From: Clostridium sp. CAG:710
GTDB taxonomy: Bacteria > Bacillota_I > Bacilli_A > RF39 > UBA660
Reading direction: 5' to 3'
DNA: 64,000 nt
Assembly (NCBI GenBank): GCA_000432595.1
Contig: HF996867.1
Location: 76,051-140,050, forward strand
The stretch's first letter is position 1. Every line of letters begins with the position of its first letter. The notes under the pieces were generated by a model that saw nothing but the letters and a program-made list of their open reading frames with translations, was not told the origin of the DNA and searched no databases. A program made the translations under genes and the position numbers. Shown one piece after another: positions 25,958 through 34,344 of this stretch.

Positions 25958-26377
25958 ATGAAACAAGGATATATTTTTGAATACCTTAATGAGAATGATT
26001 TTAGAAAAAAAGAAAGAACAGTAAGAAAGTATAACATGCTTGCTTATAAAAAATTAACATTTGAATATTATCCAGAAATGAGAAATGGTAATTTCTTAGG
26101 AGAAGTAGTAAGTGTAAATAAAAAAGAGAAAACTAAAGACTATGAATTAAAACTTCCTACAGATGAATTATTTGCAAAAGTTCATGGTGAAATAAGACTT
26201 CATTACACTGTATATGATGACAAAAACATTATATTACTTACAAATATAACTCCAGAAGGAATATTAGATGAAGCTCATAGAGCAGAATTATCTACTTATA
26301 AAGGTGTTATGATTTCTAAATCAAATCCAGAAAAAGATATGTTTAAAATAAATTTATTAAATATGTTACAAAAATAG
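25958..26377 (+). CDS. Hypothetical protein, 139 aa
   Basis: Cytoplasmic protein rich in beta strands and K/E/Y: MKQGYIFEYLNENDF at the start, then KLTFEYYPEMRNG, and a C-terminal segment HTVYDDKNIILLTNITPEGIL. Good RBS (AGGGGG) and a promoter-like TTGACA/TATAAT upstream at about 25869-25898 (TTGACAAAG, then TATAATAC). Monocistronic: terminators lie on both sides. No family recognised; size and composition resemble small housekeeping proteins found only in the same lineage. Confidence 0.6.
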   Translation: MKQGYIFEYLNENDFRKKERTVRKYNMLAYKKLTFEYYPEMRNGNFLGEVVSVNKKEKTKDYELKLPTDELFAKVHGEIRLHYTVYDDKNIILLTNITPEGILDEAHRAELSTYKGVMISKSNPEKDMFKINLLNMLQK

Positions 26378-26400
26378 CCAATTATGACTATTTTTTTTTA
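26371..26400 (+). terminator. Terminator
   Basis: AAAAATAG and CTATTTTT arms with a poly-T tail directly after the stop of the gene ending at 26377. Confidence 0.75.
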
Positions 26401-26434
26401 TTTAAAAATTGTATAATTATACTAGGTGATGATA

Positions 26435-26830
26435 GTGAAAAATAATAAAGGATTTACATTAGTAGAAACAATAGCGGTTATTATTATATTAGGAGTTGTA
26501 TTGTCAATAGCAGTACCCTCTATAACAAACGTAGTAAAAAGTACAAATAAAAACAGAATGATATCAGATGCAGAAACATTTATTTCAGAAGTAAAAGAAT
26601 ATGTTGAAAGTGATACAATAGGGAATACTCCAAGTGACAACAAATATACATTGGAAGATATTAAAGGTAAAACCAAATTAAGTAAGTCTCCATATGGCGA
26701 GGAATATAAAAAAAATTCATATGTAGATATTACTAATTACAGTGTATGCTTAACAGATGGTGAATACAAAGCTACTACTGAGACAGAAGGAAGTATTAAA
26801 GTAGAGAAAGGAAACTGCTCAAATGGATAA
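26435..26830 (+). CDS. Prepilin-like protein 1
   Basis: About 131 residues with a type IV prepilin N-terminus: short basic leader (KNNKG), cleavage before the Phe in GFTLVETIAVI, and a 20-residue hydrophobic helix. A soluble head follows, with the Cys pair YSVCLTDG and GNCSNG. The frame begins at 26426, but GTG 26435 has a better distance to the AGGTGAT RBS. It is first of three adjacent prepilin-like genes. No assembly ATPase, platform protein or prepilin peptidase is visible here, so the assembly system must be elsewhere. Confidence 0.85.
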   Translation: MKNNKGFTLVETIAVIIILGVVLSIAVPSITNVVKSTNKNRMISDAETFISEVKEYVESDTIGNTPSDNKYTLEDIKGKTKLSKSPYGEEYKKNSYVDITNYSVCLTDGEYKATTETEGSIKVEKGNCSNG

Positions 26831-27242
26831 AAAAGGGTTTACACTAATTGAGTTAATATTAGTAATAGGAATAATAGGAGTAATACTAGCCTTTGCAATA
26901 CCAAATGTAACAACAACATTAGAAAAAAATAAAAAGGATCAAATGATCGCAGATGCAAAAGATATGGCAGAAAAAGCTAAGAACTGCCTCTTAACAAAAG
27001 GCTACGATGCTTGCCAAAGTCAAAGTCTTAATGATCTAGACACACGAAATGAAATAAAAGATTCACCTTATGGTGCTCAATATAATAGAAATGATTCAAA
27101 AGTAGTTATTAGAAAGAATGAAAAAGAAAATAAATACGAATACCATATCACATTAACAGATGGAAAAATGGAAATTAGTAAGGTTGAATTAAACGAGTTA
27201 AATGGAAATGATAAATATAATAAAATAACTGAAGTAAACTAG
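26823..27242 (+). CDS. Prepilin-like protein 2
   Basis: 139 residues. Basic leader KK then GFTLIELILVIGIIGVI as processing site plus transmembrane helix, with Glu at position +5, followed by FAIPNVTTTL and a charged alpha/beta head containing two Cys (CLLTKGYDACQS) that could form a disulfide. It overlaps the preceding gene by 8 bases, so translation is coupled. Together with the following gene it forms a pseudopilin set. Heads differ strongly among the three, which suggests minor-pilin roles (tip complex) or adhesins. Confidence 0.87.
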   Translation: MDKKGFTLIELILVIGIIGVILAFAIPNVTTTLEKNKKDQMIADAKDMAEKAKNCLLTKGYDACQSQSLNDLDTRNEIKDSPYGAQYNRNDSKVVIRKNEKENKYEYHITLTDGKMEISKVELNELNGNDKYNKITEVN

Positions 27243-27345
27243 CACAACAAAATAATGTAAATATTGTCAATTTATTAATTGTTGCAATTGACTGAAAAAC
27301 TTTTTTGTGATAGTATTAATACATAAGATAGAAAGGAAGATAGAG

Positions 27346-27849
27346 ATGAAAAAAACAAATAAAAAAGGATTCACATTAGTTGAATTATTAGCCGTTATAG
27401 TTATATTAGGTGTATTACTAATGATTGCAGTACCAGCAGTTCAAAATGTAATTAAGTCGTCAAGAAAGAAAGCATTTGAAAGTGCTGCGAAGCTAGCAAT
27501 TGAAAATGCTGAAACAATGGCATCTTCATATAATATTTCGGGTTCAGCAGGACAATGTATTGTTTTTATTAATGACCAAAACTATACACCTAAAGGGGGT
27601 ACTGCTACTAACTATAAAGGAATGGAATTGGAAAGAGGAGATTTTGGAACTAACGCAATCGGGTATATTCGTATAGACACAGAAGGTAAGGGAACAATTT
27701 ATATACAAAATGATGCATATGCTATTCTTGAAAAAACTCTTAAAAATTCTGCTGACCTTGGAACTACGGCTAGTAGTGGTAGTACTAAAACACAAGCAAC
27801 CCCAAAAAGTGGAGAATATGCTGTTTGCCAATGGGTAGAAACAAAATAG
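27346..27849 (+). CDS. Prepilin-like protein 3
   Basis: About 167 residues. Leader MKKTNKK, then GFTLVELLAVIVILGVLL and MIAVPAVQNVIKSSRKKAFE, the canonical type IV/competence pilin N-terminus; the head has a Gly/Ser/Thr-rich C-terminal part with two cysteines (AGQCIVFIN, AVCQWVETK). ATG 27346 has GAAAGGA upstream; the longer frame from 27307 lacks an RBS. It has its own promoter region (TTGCAATTGAC...TAGTATTAAT) after the second gene. This copy most resembles a ComGC-like major pilin. Confidence 0.88.
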   Translation: MKKTNKKGFTLVELLAVIVILGVLLMIAVPAVQNVIKSSRKKAFESAAKLAIENAETMASSYNISGSAGQCIVFINDQNYTPKGGTATNYKGMELERGDFGTNAIGYIRIDTEGKGTIYIQNDAYAILEKTLKNSADLGTTASSGSTKTQATPKSGEYAVCQWVETK

Positions 27850-27853
27850 TGAT

Positions 27854-27876
27854 CAGGTCTAATTTAGACCTTTTTC
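27854..27876 (+). terminator. Terminator after the prepilin genes
   Basis: AGGTCTAA and TTAGACCT form a palindromic stem followed by TTTTTC. Confidence 0.8.
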
Positions 27877-27915
27877 TTTTGCCAAAATTTTGATATACTT
27901 TTATTGGTGGTAAAT

Positions 27916-28809
27916 ATGTTAATAATAGGATCTCATGTATCTTTCAATAAAGAAACACAACTACTAGGTAGTTTAAAAGAAGCTCTTGGATATGGAGAAA
28001 ATACATTTATGTTTTATACAGGGGCACCACAAAATACTAATAGATGTAGTATTAATGATGGATTAACTTTAGAAGCATTAACTTTAATGAAATCAAATAA
28101 TATTGATTATTCAAAAGTAATAGTACATGCTCCATATATAATAAATCTTGCTAATAGAAAAGAAGAAGATAAGTTCAATTTTTCAATAAGATTTTTGACT
28201 GAAGAGGTAGAACGCTGTGATAAGTTAGGTATTAAATACATGGTTCTTCATCCAGGGAGTCATGTTGGATGTGGAATAGATACTGGTATAGAAAACATAA
28301 TAAATGGTTTAAATACTATTTTAGATAATATTTCATTTGAAGATAATAATGTGATAATACTTCTTGAAACAATGGCAGGAAAAGGTACTGAAGTAGGCAG
28401 TAACTTTAATGAAATTAAAAGAATAATAAATGGTGTCAATAATAAAAATAGAATTGGTGTATGTATGGATACATGTCATTTAAATGATGCTGGTTATGAT
28501 GTTACAGATTTTGATTTATTACTTGATGAATTTGATAAAGAAGTAGGACTTTCTTATTTAAAATGTATTCACATTAATGATAGTAAGAATCCTAAAGGAG
28601 CTAGAAAAGATAGACACGAAAATATAGGATTTGGTTACATTGGTTTTGATGCCTTAATAAATATTATTTATAATAAAAGAATTGAAGATATTCCAAAAAT
28701 ACTTGAAACACCATGGGTAGGAGAATATCCACCATATAAAGAAGAAATAGAAATGATTAAAAATAAAGAGTTTGATCCAGAATTAAAGGAGAAACTAGAA
28801 AACATCTAA
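27916..28809 (+). CDS. nfo: Endonuclease IV (AP endonuclease)
   Basis: About 297 residues. TIM-barrel endonuclease IV with the zinc ligands spread along it: GSHVSF, VHAPYIINLANR, MVLHPGSHVG, LLETMAGKGTEVG, CMDTCHLNDAGYDV, IHINDSKNPKGARKDRHENIGFG (split here as IHINDSK then RKDRHENIG) and the final ETPW. It cleaves at abasic sites and 3'-blocking groups in base excision repair. ATG 27916 gives the usual N-terminus; the TTG at 27904 is not needed. Own terminator downstream. Confidence 0.97.
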   Translation: MLIIGSHVSFNKETQLLGSLKEALGYGENTFMFYTGAPQNTNRCSINDGLTLEALTLMKSNNIDYSKVIVHAPYIINLANRKEEDKFNFSIRFLTEEVERCDKLGIKYMVLHPGSHVGCGIDTGIENIINGLNTILDNISFEDNNVIILLETMAGKGTEVGSNFNEIKRIINGVNNKNRIGVCMDTCHLNDAGYDVTDFDLLLDEFDKEVGLSYLKCIHINDSKNPKGARKDRHENIGFGYIGFDALINIIYNKRIEDIPKILETPWVGEYPPYKEEIEMIKNKEFDPELKEKLENI

Positions 28810-28810
28810 A

Positions 28811-28836
28811 GCGCTTAAAAAGTGCTTTTTTTTTGA
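28811..28836 (+). terminator. nfo terminator
   Basis: AAGCGCTT and AAGTGCTT pair with one G-T, followed by a T run. Confidence 0.75.
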
Positions 28837-28860
28837 ACTTTTTTAGGAAAAAATAAATAT

Positions 28861-29871
28861 ATGTGTAATATTTATAATAGAAGTAATAGAAAAGGAGAAA
28901 AAAGCACGAGAGAAAACAAAATAATATTATTTGAAAATCAAGAAGTAAAATTAGAAGTAAATATGAAAGATGAAACCGTATGGTTATCACTAGAGCAAAT
29001 GGCAGAGTTGTTTAGCAGGGATAGAACGGTTATTGCTAGACATATAAACAATATTTTTAAAGATAATGAATTAGATAAAAATGAGGTATGTGCAAAATTT
29101 GCACATACCACTAAACATGGTGCAATATCGGACAAAAGTCAAACCAGAGAATTAATTTATTATAATCTTGATATGATAATCAGCGTTGGTTATCGTGTAA
29201 AATCTAAAAATGGTATTATATTTAGAAAATGGGCAACAAAAGTTTTAAAAGATTATATGATTAAAGGATATGCAGTTAATCAAAAAAGATTAGAATATCT
29301 TGAAGAAACAATTAAATTAATAGATATTGCAGGAAGAATGGATGCCGAATTAAAAGGTAGTGAAGCCTGGGAAATAATTAAAGTAATAAATAACTATTCA
29401 AGTGCCCTAAGTTTACTTGACGATTATGATCATAAAAGAATAACCAAACCAATGGGTACTAAAAATGATAAACAAGTTACCTATGAAGATTGTATGAATA
29501 TAATTGGTAAACTTAAATTTAATAGTGATAGCAATTTATTTGCGTTAGAAAGAAATGAAGGTTTAAAAGAGATTATAGGTACCATATATCAATCTTTTGA
29601 TGGTAAAGATTTATATTCTACTATAGAGGAAAAAGCAGCTAATTTCTTATATTTAATTACAAAAAATCATACTTTTATTGATGGCAATAAAAGAATAGCT
29701 GCCACACTATTTATATATTTTCTAGAATTCTACAATATTCTTTATAATGAAAATGGACAAGTTATAGATAATAATACACTTGTTGCAATTACACTACTTA
29801 TAGCGCAGTCTAATCCTAAAGAAAAGGAAATATTAATTGCTTTAGTAATGAACTTCTTAAATAATAAATAA
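28861..29871 (+). CDS. RhuM-type protein with Fic/DOC domain
   Basis: 336 residues. The N-terminal RhuM part (residues about 20-150) has ETVWLSLEQMAELFSRDRTV, a winged-helix-like DNA-binding region, then LIYYNLDMIISVGYRVKS and FRKWATKVLKDYMIKGY. The C-terminal domain has the Fic motif HTFIDGNKRIAATLF, complete for AMP transfer (HxFxDGNK R). These proteins are found in mobile and defence contexts; the role may be toxin or DNA-linked regulator. Start is uncertain: an AAAGGAG RBS lies inside the frame at about 28889, with no ATG after it, so either the ATG at 28861 lacks an RBS or a non-ATG start is used. It is a single gene between core genes. Confidence 0.8.
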   Translation: MCNIYNRSNRKGEKSTRENKIILFENQEVKLEVNMKDETVWLSLEQMAELFSRDRTVIARHINNIFKDNELDKNEVCAKFAHTTKHGAISDKSQTRELIYYNLDMIISVGYRVKSKNGIIFRKWATKVLKDYMIKGYAVNQKRLEYLEETIKLIDIAGRMDAELKGSEAWEIIKVINNYSSALSLLDDYDHKRITKPMGTKNDKQVTYEDCMNIIGKLKFNSDSNLFALERNEGLKEIIGTIYQSFDGKDLYSTIEEKAANFLYLITKNHTFIDGNKRIAATLFIYFLEFYNILYNENGQVIDNNTLVAITLLIAQSNPKEKEILIALVMNFLNNK

Positions 29872-29898
29872 TTAATAAATTGCAATAAAAAAGATAAA

Positions 29899-30153
29899 TC
29901 AATTCAATTTATCTTTTAAATCTGTATAAATTTTATATAAAGAATCAAACACTTGAGGTCTTAATTTTTCTTTTAATTCTAGAATTAAATCATTAGGATT
30001 TCCCTTATAAAACTCTCTCCAATAATTTTTTGCATATAAATATAATACTTTAACTTCATCATCATTTAAACTAATATTTTTTCTTTTTGAATATTGAATT
30101 ATATCATCCTCAGTTAACTTATTTACATAATCTCTTATTATAATTTCGTACAT
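29899..30153 (-). CDS. Small helical protein, DUF2624-like
   Basis: 84 residues, all-helical: YEIIIRDYVNKLTEDDIIQY, then SLNDDEVKVLYLYAKNYWRE, then a final amphipathic helix SLYKIYTDLKDKLN. The order and the ISLNxDEV turn resemble DUF2624 (YqfT) proteins of Bacilli. RBS GGAGGAA upstream of 30153. It is convergent with the RhuM gene and divergent from the PBP gene. Function unknown; the family assignment is moderate. Confidence 0.6.
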   Translation of the reverse strand: MYEIIIRDYVNKLTEDDIIQYSKRKNISLNDDEVKVLYLYAKNYWREFYKGNPNDLILELKEKLRPQVFDSLYKIYTDLKDKLN

Positions 30154-30222
30154 AAAATTCCTCCTATAAAATTATATGAAATAACTTTTAAAATATTAGG
30201 CAAACTAATAGTGGTGAATAAT

Positions 30223-32265
30223 ATGTTTAGAAAAAATAAATTAAAAAAGAATAATAAATCTATAGAAGATAAAAGATTTACATTTTTAGGGGTGATAGTT
30301 GTATTATCATTTGTCTTTATAGCAATCAATCTCTTTAGAATAATAATAGTTGATAAAGAAATATATACAAAAAACTTATCGGTTTTAACATCTTCAACAG
30401 TATATGGTGATACTCCACCTAGAGGAAGAATATATGATAGAAACCATAAGCTATTAGTAGATAATAAATCTATTCCAGTTATTTTATATAAAAAACCTAA
30501 AAAAATAACTTCTAAGGAAGAAATAGATCTAGCATATAAAATATCTAAAGTAATAGACGTTGATTACTCTAAATTAGATAAAATTAATCTTAAAGAGTTT
30601 TGGATAGAGCAAAACAAGACTCTTGCGAATAAAAAAATCACAGATGAAGAGTGGAATAAATTAAAAAATAGAAAATTAAATATGGAAGAAATAAGAAAGA
30701 TAAAACTAGATAGAATTACAGATGAGGAATTATCTTCATACAATGATTTGGATAAAGAATCTGCATATATTTACTACCTAATGAATAAGGGATATTCTTA
30801 TCAAGAAAAAATAATAAAAAAAGAAAACATAACAGATGAAGAAATGGCATACATCGCAGAACACAAAGATAAATTATCTGGATTTGATGTATCATATAAA
30901 TGGACAAGAGTTTATCCATATGGAGATATTTTTAGAACTATTTTAGGAAATGTTTCAACAATAAGTGCAGAAGACAAAAAAGAATATTTAAGTAAAGGCT
31001 ATTTGTTAAGTGATGAAGTAGGAGTAAGTTATCTAGAAAAACAATATGAAGATATATTAAAGGGTGAGAAAGCAACTTATAAACTAGAGAATAACAACCT
31101 AGTTTTAAAAACCGAAGGCAAAAGAGGTAATGACATTGTACTAACAATAGATATAGAGCTTCAAAAAGAAATAGAAGCTATATTAGAAGAAGAGGTTGTA
31201 AAAGCAAAAAAAGAGCCTGCGACTGATTACTATAATAGAAGTTATGTTGTAATACAACAACCAAATACAGGTGAAATACTTGCGATGAGTGGGAAACAAG
31301 TAGTTAAAAGTGGAAAAGAATATAAAGTATATGATGTTACTAGTGGTATAGTAACTAATCCGATGACACCAGGGAGTGTAGTTAAGGGTGCATCTATGTT
31401 AGTAGGATACAATACATCTGCCATAAAGATGGGAGAGAGAATGAATGATTCTTGTATTAAAATATATATGAAACCAAAAAAATGCTCATGGAAGACTCTA
31501 GGAAGAATTAATGATATAGATGCTCTTGCATATTCTTCAAATATTTATCAGTTTAAAACCGCGATGAAGGTAGATGGTTATAACTATACATATAATGGAA
31601 AATGGCAAGCAAAAAAAGAATCATTTGATGCATATAGAGATATATTTAAACAATTTGGTTTGGGGGTAAAAACAGGAATAGACTTACCAGTAGAAAGTGT
31701 TGGTAACATAGGAAAAAACTATAGTTCAGACTTATTACTTAACTTTGCGATAGGTCAATATGATACCTATACCGCAATGCAGTTATCTCAATATATTAAT
31801 ACATTTGCATCAAATGGAGTAAGGTATCAACCCCATTTATTAAAAAGCGTTTATTCTAGTAGTAGTAATAATGAACTAGGTGAATTAATGTATGAAGTTG
31901 ATCCAATTGTACTAAACAAGGTAAATGTTAAAGATGAATACATAGAAAGGGTACAAAAAGGTCTAAGGGCAGTTATAAAATATGGACTTGGTAAAAATAT
32001 AATGGGAAATATGAAAGATGGTAGTGGTAAAACAGGAACCAGTGAATCATTCCTAGATACAGATTTAGATGGTAAAGTCGATACAGAAACACTATCAAAT
32101 GCATTTGTTGGATATGCACCTACAAAAGATCCTGTTATGAGTATTACAGTAACATCTCCAGATTTGGTAAATCCAAACAGTAAATCTAGGGGAAGAAGCT
32201 ACCTAAATCATCGCTTAACTAGGCTAATTTCCAATAAATTCTTCGAAATATACAATAATAGTTAA
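30223..32265 (+). CDS. Class B penicillin-binding protein (PBP2 type)
   Basis: About 680 residues. One N-terminal membrane anchor (about 22-42), a PBP dimerisation domain starting at PRGRIYDRNHKLLVDNKSIP with a long insert (about 90-230), then the transpeptidase domain: active-site SxxK in TPGSVVKGASM, SxN in YSSNIYQF, and KTG in GSGKTGTSESF. All catalytic residues are present. It cross-links peptidoglycan in elongation or division; SpoVD/FtsI and PBP2 share this layout. This shows that the organism makes a wall, unlike true Mollicutes. The start at 30223 follows GGTGAATAAT. Rpm G and efp follow after a gap. Confidence 0.92.
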   Translation: MFRKNKLKKNNKSIEDKRFTFLGVIVVLSFVFIAINLFRIIIVDKEIYTKNLSVLTSSTVYGDTPPRGRIYDRNHKLLVDNKSIPVILYKKPKKITSKEEIDLAYKISKVIDVDYSKLDKINLKEFWIEQNKTLANKKITDEEWNKLKNRKLNMEEIRKIKLDRITDEELSSYNDLDKESAYIYYLMNKGYSYQEKIIKKENITDEEMAYIAEHKDKLSGFDVSYKWTRVYPYGDIFRTILGNVSTISAEDKKEYLSKGYLLSDEVGVSYLEKQYEDILKGEKATYKLENNNLVLKTEGKRGNDIVLTIDIELQKEIEAILEEEVVKAKKEPATDYYNRSYVVIQQPNTGEILAMSGKQVVKSGKEYKVYDVTSGIVTNPMTPGSVVKGASMLVGYNTSAIKMGERMNDSCIKIYMKPKKCSWKTLGRINDIDALAYSSNIYQFKTAMKVDGYNYTYNGKWQAKKESFDAYRDIFKQFGLGVKTGIDLPVESVGNIGKNYSSDLLLNFAIGQYDTYTAMQLSQYINTFASNGVRYQPHLLKSVYSSSSNNELGELMYEVDPIVLNKVNVKDEYIERVQKGLRAVIKYGLGKNIMGNMKDGSGKTGTSESFLDTDLDGKVDTETLSNAFVGYAPTKDPVMSITVTSPDLVNPNSKSRGRSYLNHRLTRLISNKFFEIYNNS

Positions 32266-32328
32266 AAAACTTTTGGCAAAATTCAAATTATCTGGTATAA
32301 TACCAATAGAAAACGAGGAGGGATAATA

Positions 32329-32493
32329 ATGGCAAAGGTAGGAAATAGACAAAATAAAACTCTAGTATGTACAGTTTGTAGTTCAGAAAACTATCGTACA
32401 GACAAGAATGTAAAAAATACAACTGATCGTTTAGAATTAAACAAATATTGTCCAAAATGTCAAAAACATACAACACATAAAGAAAAGAAATAG
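32329..32493 (+). CDS. rpmG: Ribosomal protein L33
   Basis: 54 residues, missed by length filters. Zinc-ribbon type L33 with both cysteine pairs: LVCTVCSSENYRT and YCPKCQKHTTHKE. It starts MAKVGNRQ with a strong RBS (GAGGAGGG) and a promoter close to the end of the PBP gene (TATAAT at 32295-32301). In many Bacillota rpmG precedes secE and nusG; here it precedes a tiny basic ORF and efp instead. Confidence 0.95.
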   Translation: MAKVGNRQNKTLVCTVCSSENYRTDKNVKNTTDRLELNKYCPKCQKHTTHKEKK

Positions 32494-32518
32494 TTATAAA
32501 AATTCAGGGAGTTTATAA

Positions 32519-32659
32519 GTGGAAAAAATAACTAATGTAAGACTAAGAGAATCGACAATAAAAAAATTAAACACAAGTGAATCAAAAGATTCAAATAAAA
32601 AAGAAAAAACGAAAATAAGAAATAATCCCAAAAGAAAGGGGAGAATATACAATGATTAA
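32519..32659 (+). CDS. Small basic protein between rpmG and efp, 46 aa
   Basis: GTG start with AGGGAG upstream and a stop overlapping the efp start by 8 bases, so translation could couple to efp. The product is highly charged (KKLNTSESKDSNKKEKTKI, ending RKGRIYND), without membrane helix or zinc motif. It is not SecE, which would be expected at this position in some genomes. No family recognised; a disordered RNA- or ribosome-binding tail is possible. Confidence 0.45.
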   Translation: MEKITNVRLRESTIKKLNTSESKDSNKKEKTKIRNNPKRKGRIYND

Positions 32660-33209
32660 TGTAAATGATATAAAAAATGGAATGACAGTTAAAATAGACA
32701 ACAATATCTATACAGTAGTAGAATTTCAACATGTTAAACCAGGTAAAGGTTCAGCCTTTGTTAGAACTAAATTAAAAAATATAAGAACTGGTGCAACTAC
32801 AGAAATTACATTTAATGCTGGAGTAAAAATAGAAACTGCACGTGTTGAAAAACAAAACATGCAATTCTTATATAGTCAAGGTGATACATATTACTTTATG
32901 AATATGCAAACTTATGACCAAATTGAACTTAATAAATCTTCACTTGGAGATAATGCTAAATTCTTAAAAGAAAACTTAGAAGTAATTATCTCTTTCTATG
33001 AGGGAGAAGTTGTAGGAGTAATTTTACCAGATAAAATAGAATACCTTATAACTAAATCAGATCCAGGTGTTAAAGGAAATACTACATCAACTGCAATGAA
33101 AGATGCTGAACTAGAAACAGGAATGGTTATAAAAGTTCCAATGTTTATTAGTGAAGGTGAAAGAATTCTTGTATCAACTGCAGATGGAAAATATGTATCA
33201 AGAGCGTAA
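32652..33209 (+). CDS. efp: Translation elongation factor P
   Basis: 185 residues, full length. KOW-like domain I has VNDIKNGMTVKIDNNIYTVV and the tip loop PGKGSAFVRTKLKN with Lys in the modification position; domains II and III follow (SLGDNAKFLKENLEV, DPGVKGNTTSTAMKDAELE, FISEGERILVSTADGKYVSRA). EF-P rescues ribosomes stalled at polyproline. The loop Lys suits 5-aminopentanol or no modification, as in other Bacillota. It overlaps the preceding small ORF; terminator at the stop codon. Confidence 0.97.
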   Translation: MINVNDIKNGMTVKIDNNIYTVVEFQHVKPGKGSAFVRTKLKNIRTGATTEITFNAGVKIETARVEKQNMQFLYSQGDTYYFMNMQTYDQIELNKSSLGDNAKFLKENLEVIISFYEGEVVGVILPDKIEYLITKSDPGVKGNTTSTAMKDAELETGMVIKVPMFISEGERILVSTADGKYVSRA

Positions 33210-33222
33210 GCTCTTTTTTTGT
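33199..33222 (+). terminator. efp terminator
   Basis: AGAGC and GCTCT pair across GTAA and are followed by seven T; the stop codon lies in the loop. Confidence 0.9.
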
Positions 33223-33238
33223 TTATAAGAATAATAGC

Positions 33239-33733
33239 TTATTTTACTAAATACGGACTAAATGTTAAAAAAGCATCTATTGTAAAAAGGGTTATTAAAA
33301 CATAGCTTACAGGTCTAGGAATTTTTGTTATAAATTTATCTAAAATTGGCTTAATTATATAGATAATTAAAAGTGAAGATATTCCCCAAATAAAAGACAT
33401 TTTTAATGAAGTATATCTAAATATTGAAAAGGGTCCATTACTATAATCCCAAAAAGTAACTCTAAATAACTTTTCTATTAAAATACCGCTAATAAGTTCC
33501 ATAAAAGATAATATTATAAAACCAATTAAAAATACAATAATAGGTTTAGAAATTTTATTTAATTTAAATATTTTATTTACAAGTTTATATAAATATATAA
33601 CAATACAAACACCAATTCCATAAATAGGAGTCCACCATCCAAAGAAAATTCCACTATCTTTTGTAACGTAAAAGAAGTCTTCTATAAAATGTCCAAGGAT
33701 AGAAAATAAAAAGAAAGTATTTACATAATACAT
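33239..33733 (-). CDS. CmpB-like membrane protein (PF06541)
   Basis: 164 residues, five membrane helices. The N-terminus has LFSILGHFIEDFFYVT and the conserved GWWTPIYGIGVCIVIYLYK; later ELISGILIEKLFRVTFWDYS and a charged loop. This is the putative ABC transporter type IV (CmpB-like) family, present in many Bacillota; the function is not established. It lies on the minus strand between efp and a small gene. No ABC ATPase is nearby. Confidence 0.85.
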   Translation of the reverse strand: MYYVNTFFLFSILGHFIEDFFYVTKDSGIFFGWWTPIYGIGVCIVIYLYKLVNKIFKLNKISKPIIVFLIGFIILSFMELISGILIEKLFRVTFWDYSNGPFSIFRYTSLKMSFIWGISSLLIIYIIKPILDKFITKIPRPVSYVLITLFTIDAFLTFSPYLVK

Positions 33734-33830
33734 ATAATCACCATTAATATAATGTATATTAGTAACAAAAATTATTCTTGTTAAATATAAATATTTGTGG
33801 TATTCTAACTAACATGAAGGAGAATATCAT

Positions 33831-34058
33831 ATGGAAAATTTAGAAAATATAAATTTAGGAAAATATACAGGTGAGTTCCTATGCTTAGACAAAATGCATA
33901 TTAATGATAAAGACTACCTATATTTAATAGGTTATAACACACCAGAATTATTAGTTGTAGAACAAAGAAATGATGAACTAATACAGTCAAGTAAAGAAAC
34001 AACTAAAGTAATGATGAAAGAATTCACAAAAAGACTAATTTCTAAGCAGAATGATTAA
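33831..34058 (+). CDS. Small hypothetical protein, 75 aa
   Basis: Short protein with a beta-rich middle (FLCLDKMHINDKDYLYLIG) and a helical basic tail (KVMMKEFTKRLISKQND). The middle is loosely like the DUF1292 sheet, but I would not claim it. RBS GAAGGAGA and promoter TTGTTAAAT...TGGTATTCT upstream support expression. Just upstream of the ileS T-box, on the same strand. Confidence 0.55.
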   Translation: MENLENINLGKYTGEFLCLDKMHINDKDYLYLIGYNTPELLVVEQRNDELIQSSKETTKVMMKEFTKRLISKQND

Positions 34059-34099
34059 TAAAATAACCTAAATTATTGAAATACTAAAATAATTATGCT

Positions 34100-34330
34100 A
34101 TATTTAATAATGTTGAAAGCAAATGCGAAAGACGTAATTAAGTAATTCTTTAAAAGAGAGTCTAGTATGGTGAAAATAGACAAAGATAGCTTAATTAAGA
34201 TCACTTTCAAGTGCGTTTTATGGATAAGATAAAAACGGTAACGCGTTATAGTTTTAAGTGCATAGTTTAACTATGAATTAAGGTGGTAACACGGTAACTC
34301 GTCCTTTTGCAAGGAACGAGTTTTTTTAAT
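34100..34330 (+). promoter_or_regulatory. T-box leader of ileS
   Basis: Isoleucine-specific T-box. Stem I starts near 34110, with the specifier ATC (34200-34202) in the internal loop; the antiterminator carries AAGGTGGTAACACGG (34279-34293). The terminator is CTCGTCCTT/AAGGAACGAG followed by T7 (34298-34327). Uncharged tRNA-Ile binding would allow ileS transcription. Confidence 0.95.
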
Positions 34331-34344
34331 TTAAGGAGGGAATT

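Noticed and set aside
25869..26377. CRISPR array or leader near repeated AT-rich blocks
   Set aside because: I found no regularly spaced direct repeats with unique spacers anywhere in the window.
32519..32659. secE between rpmG and efp
   Set aside because: The product has no membrane helix and no SecE motif.
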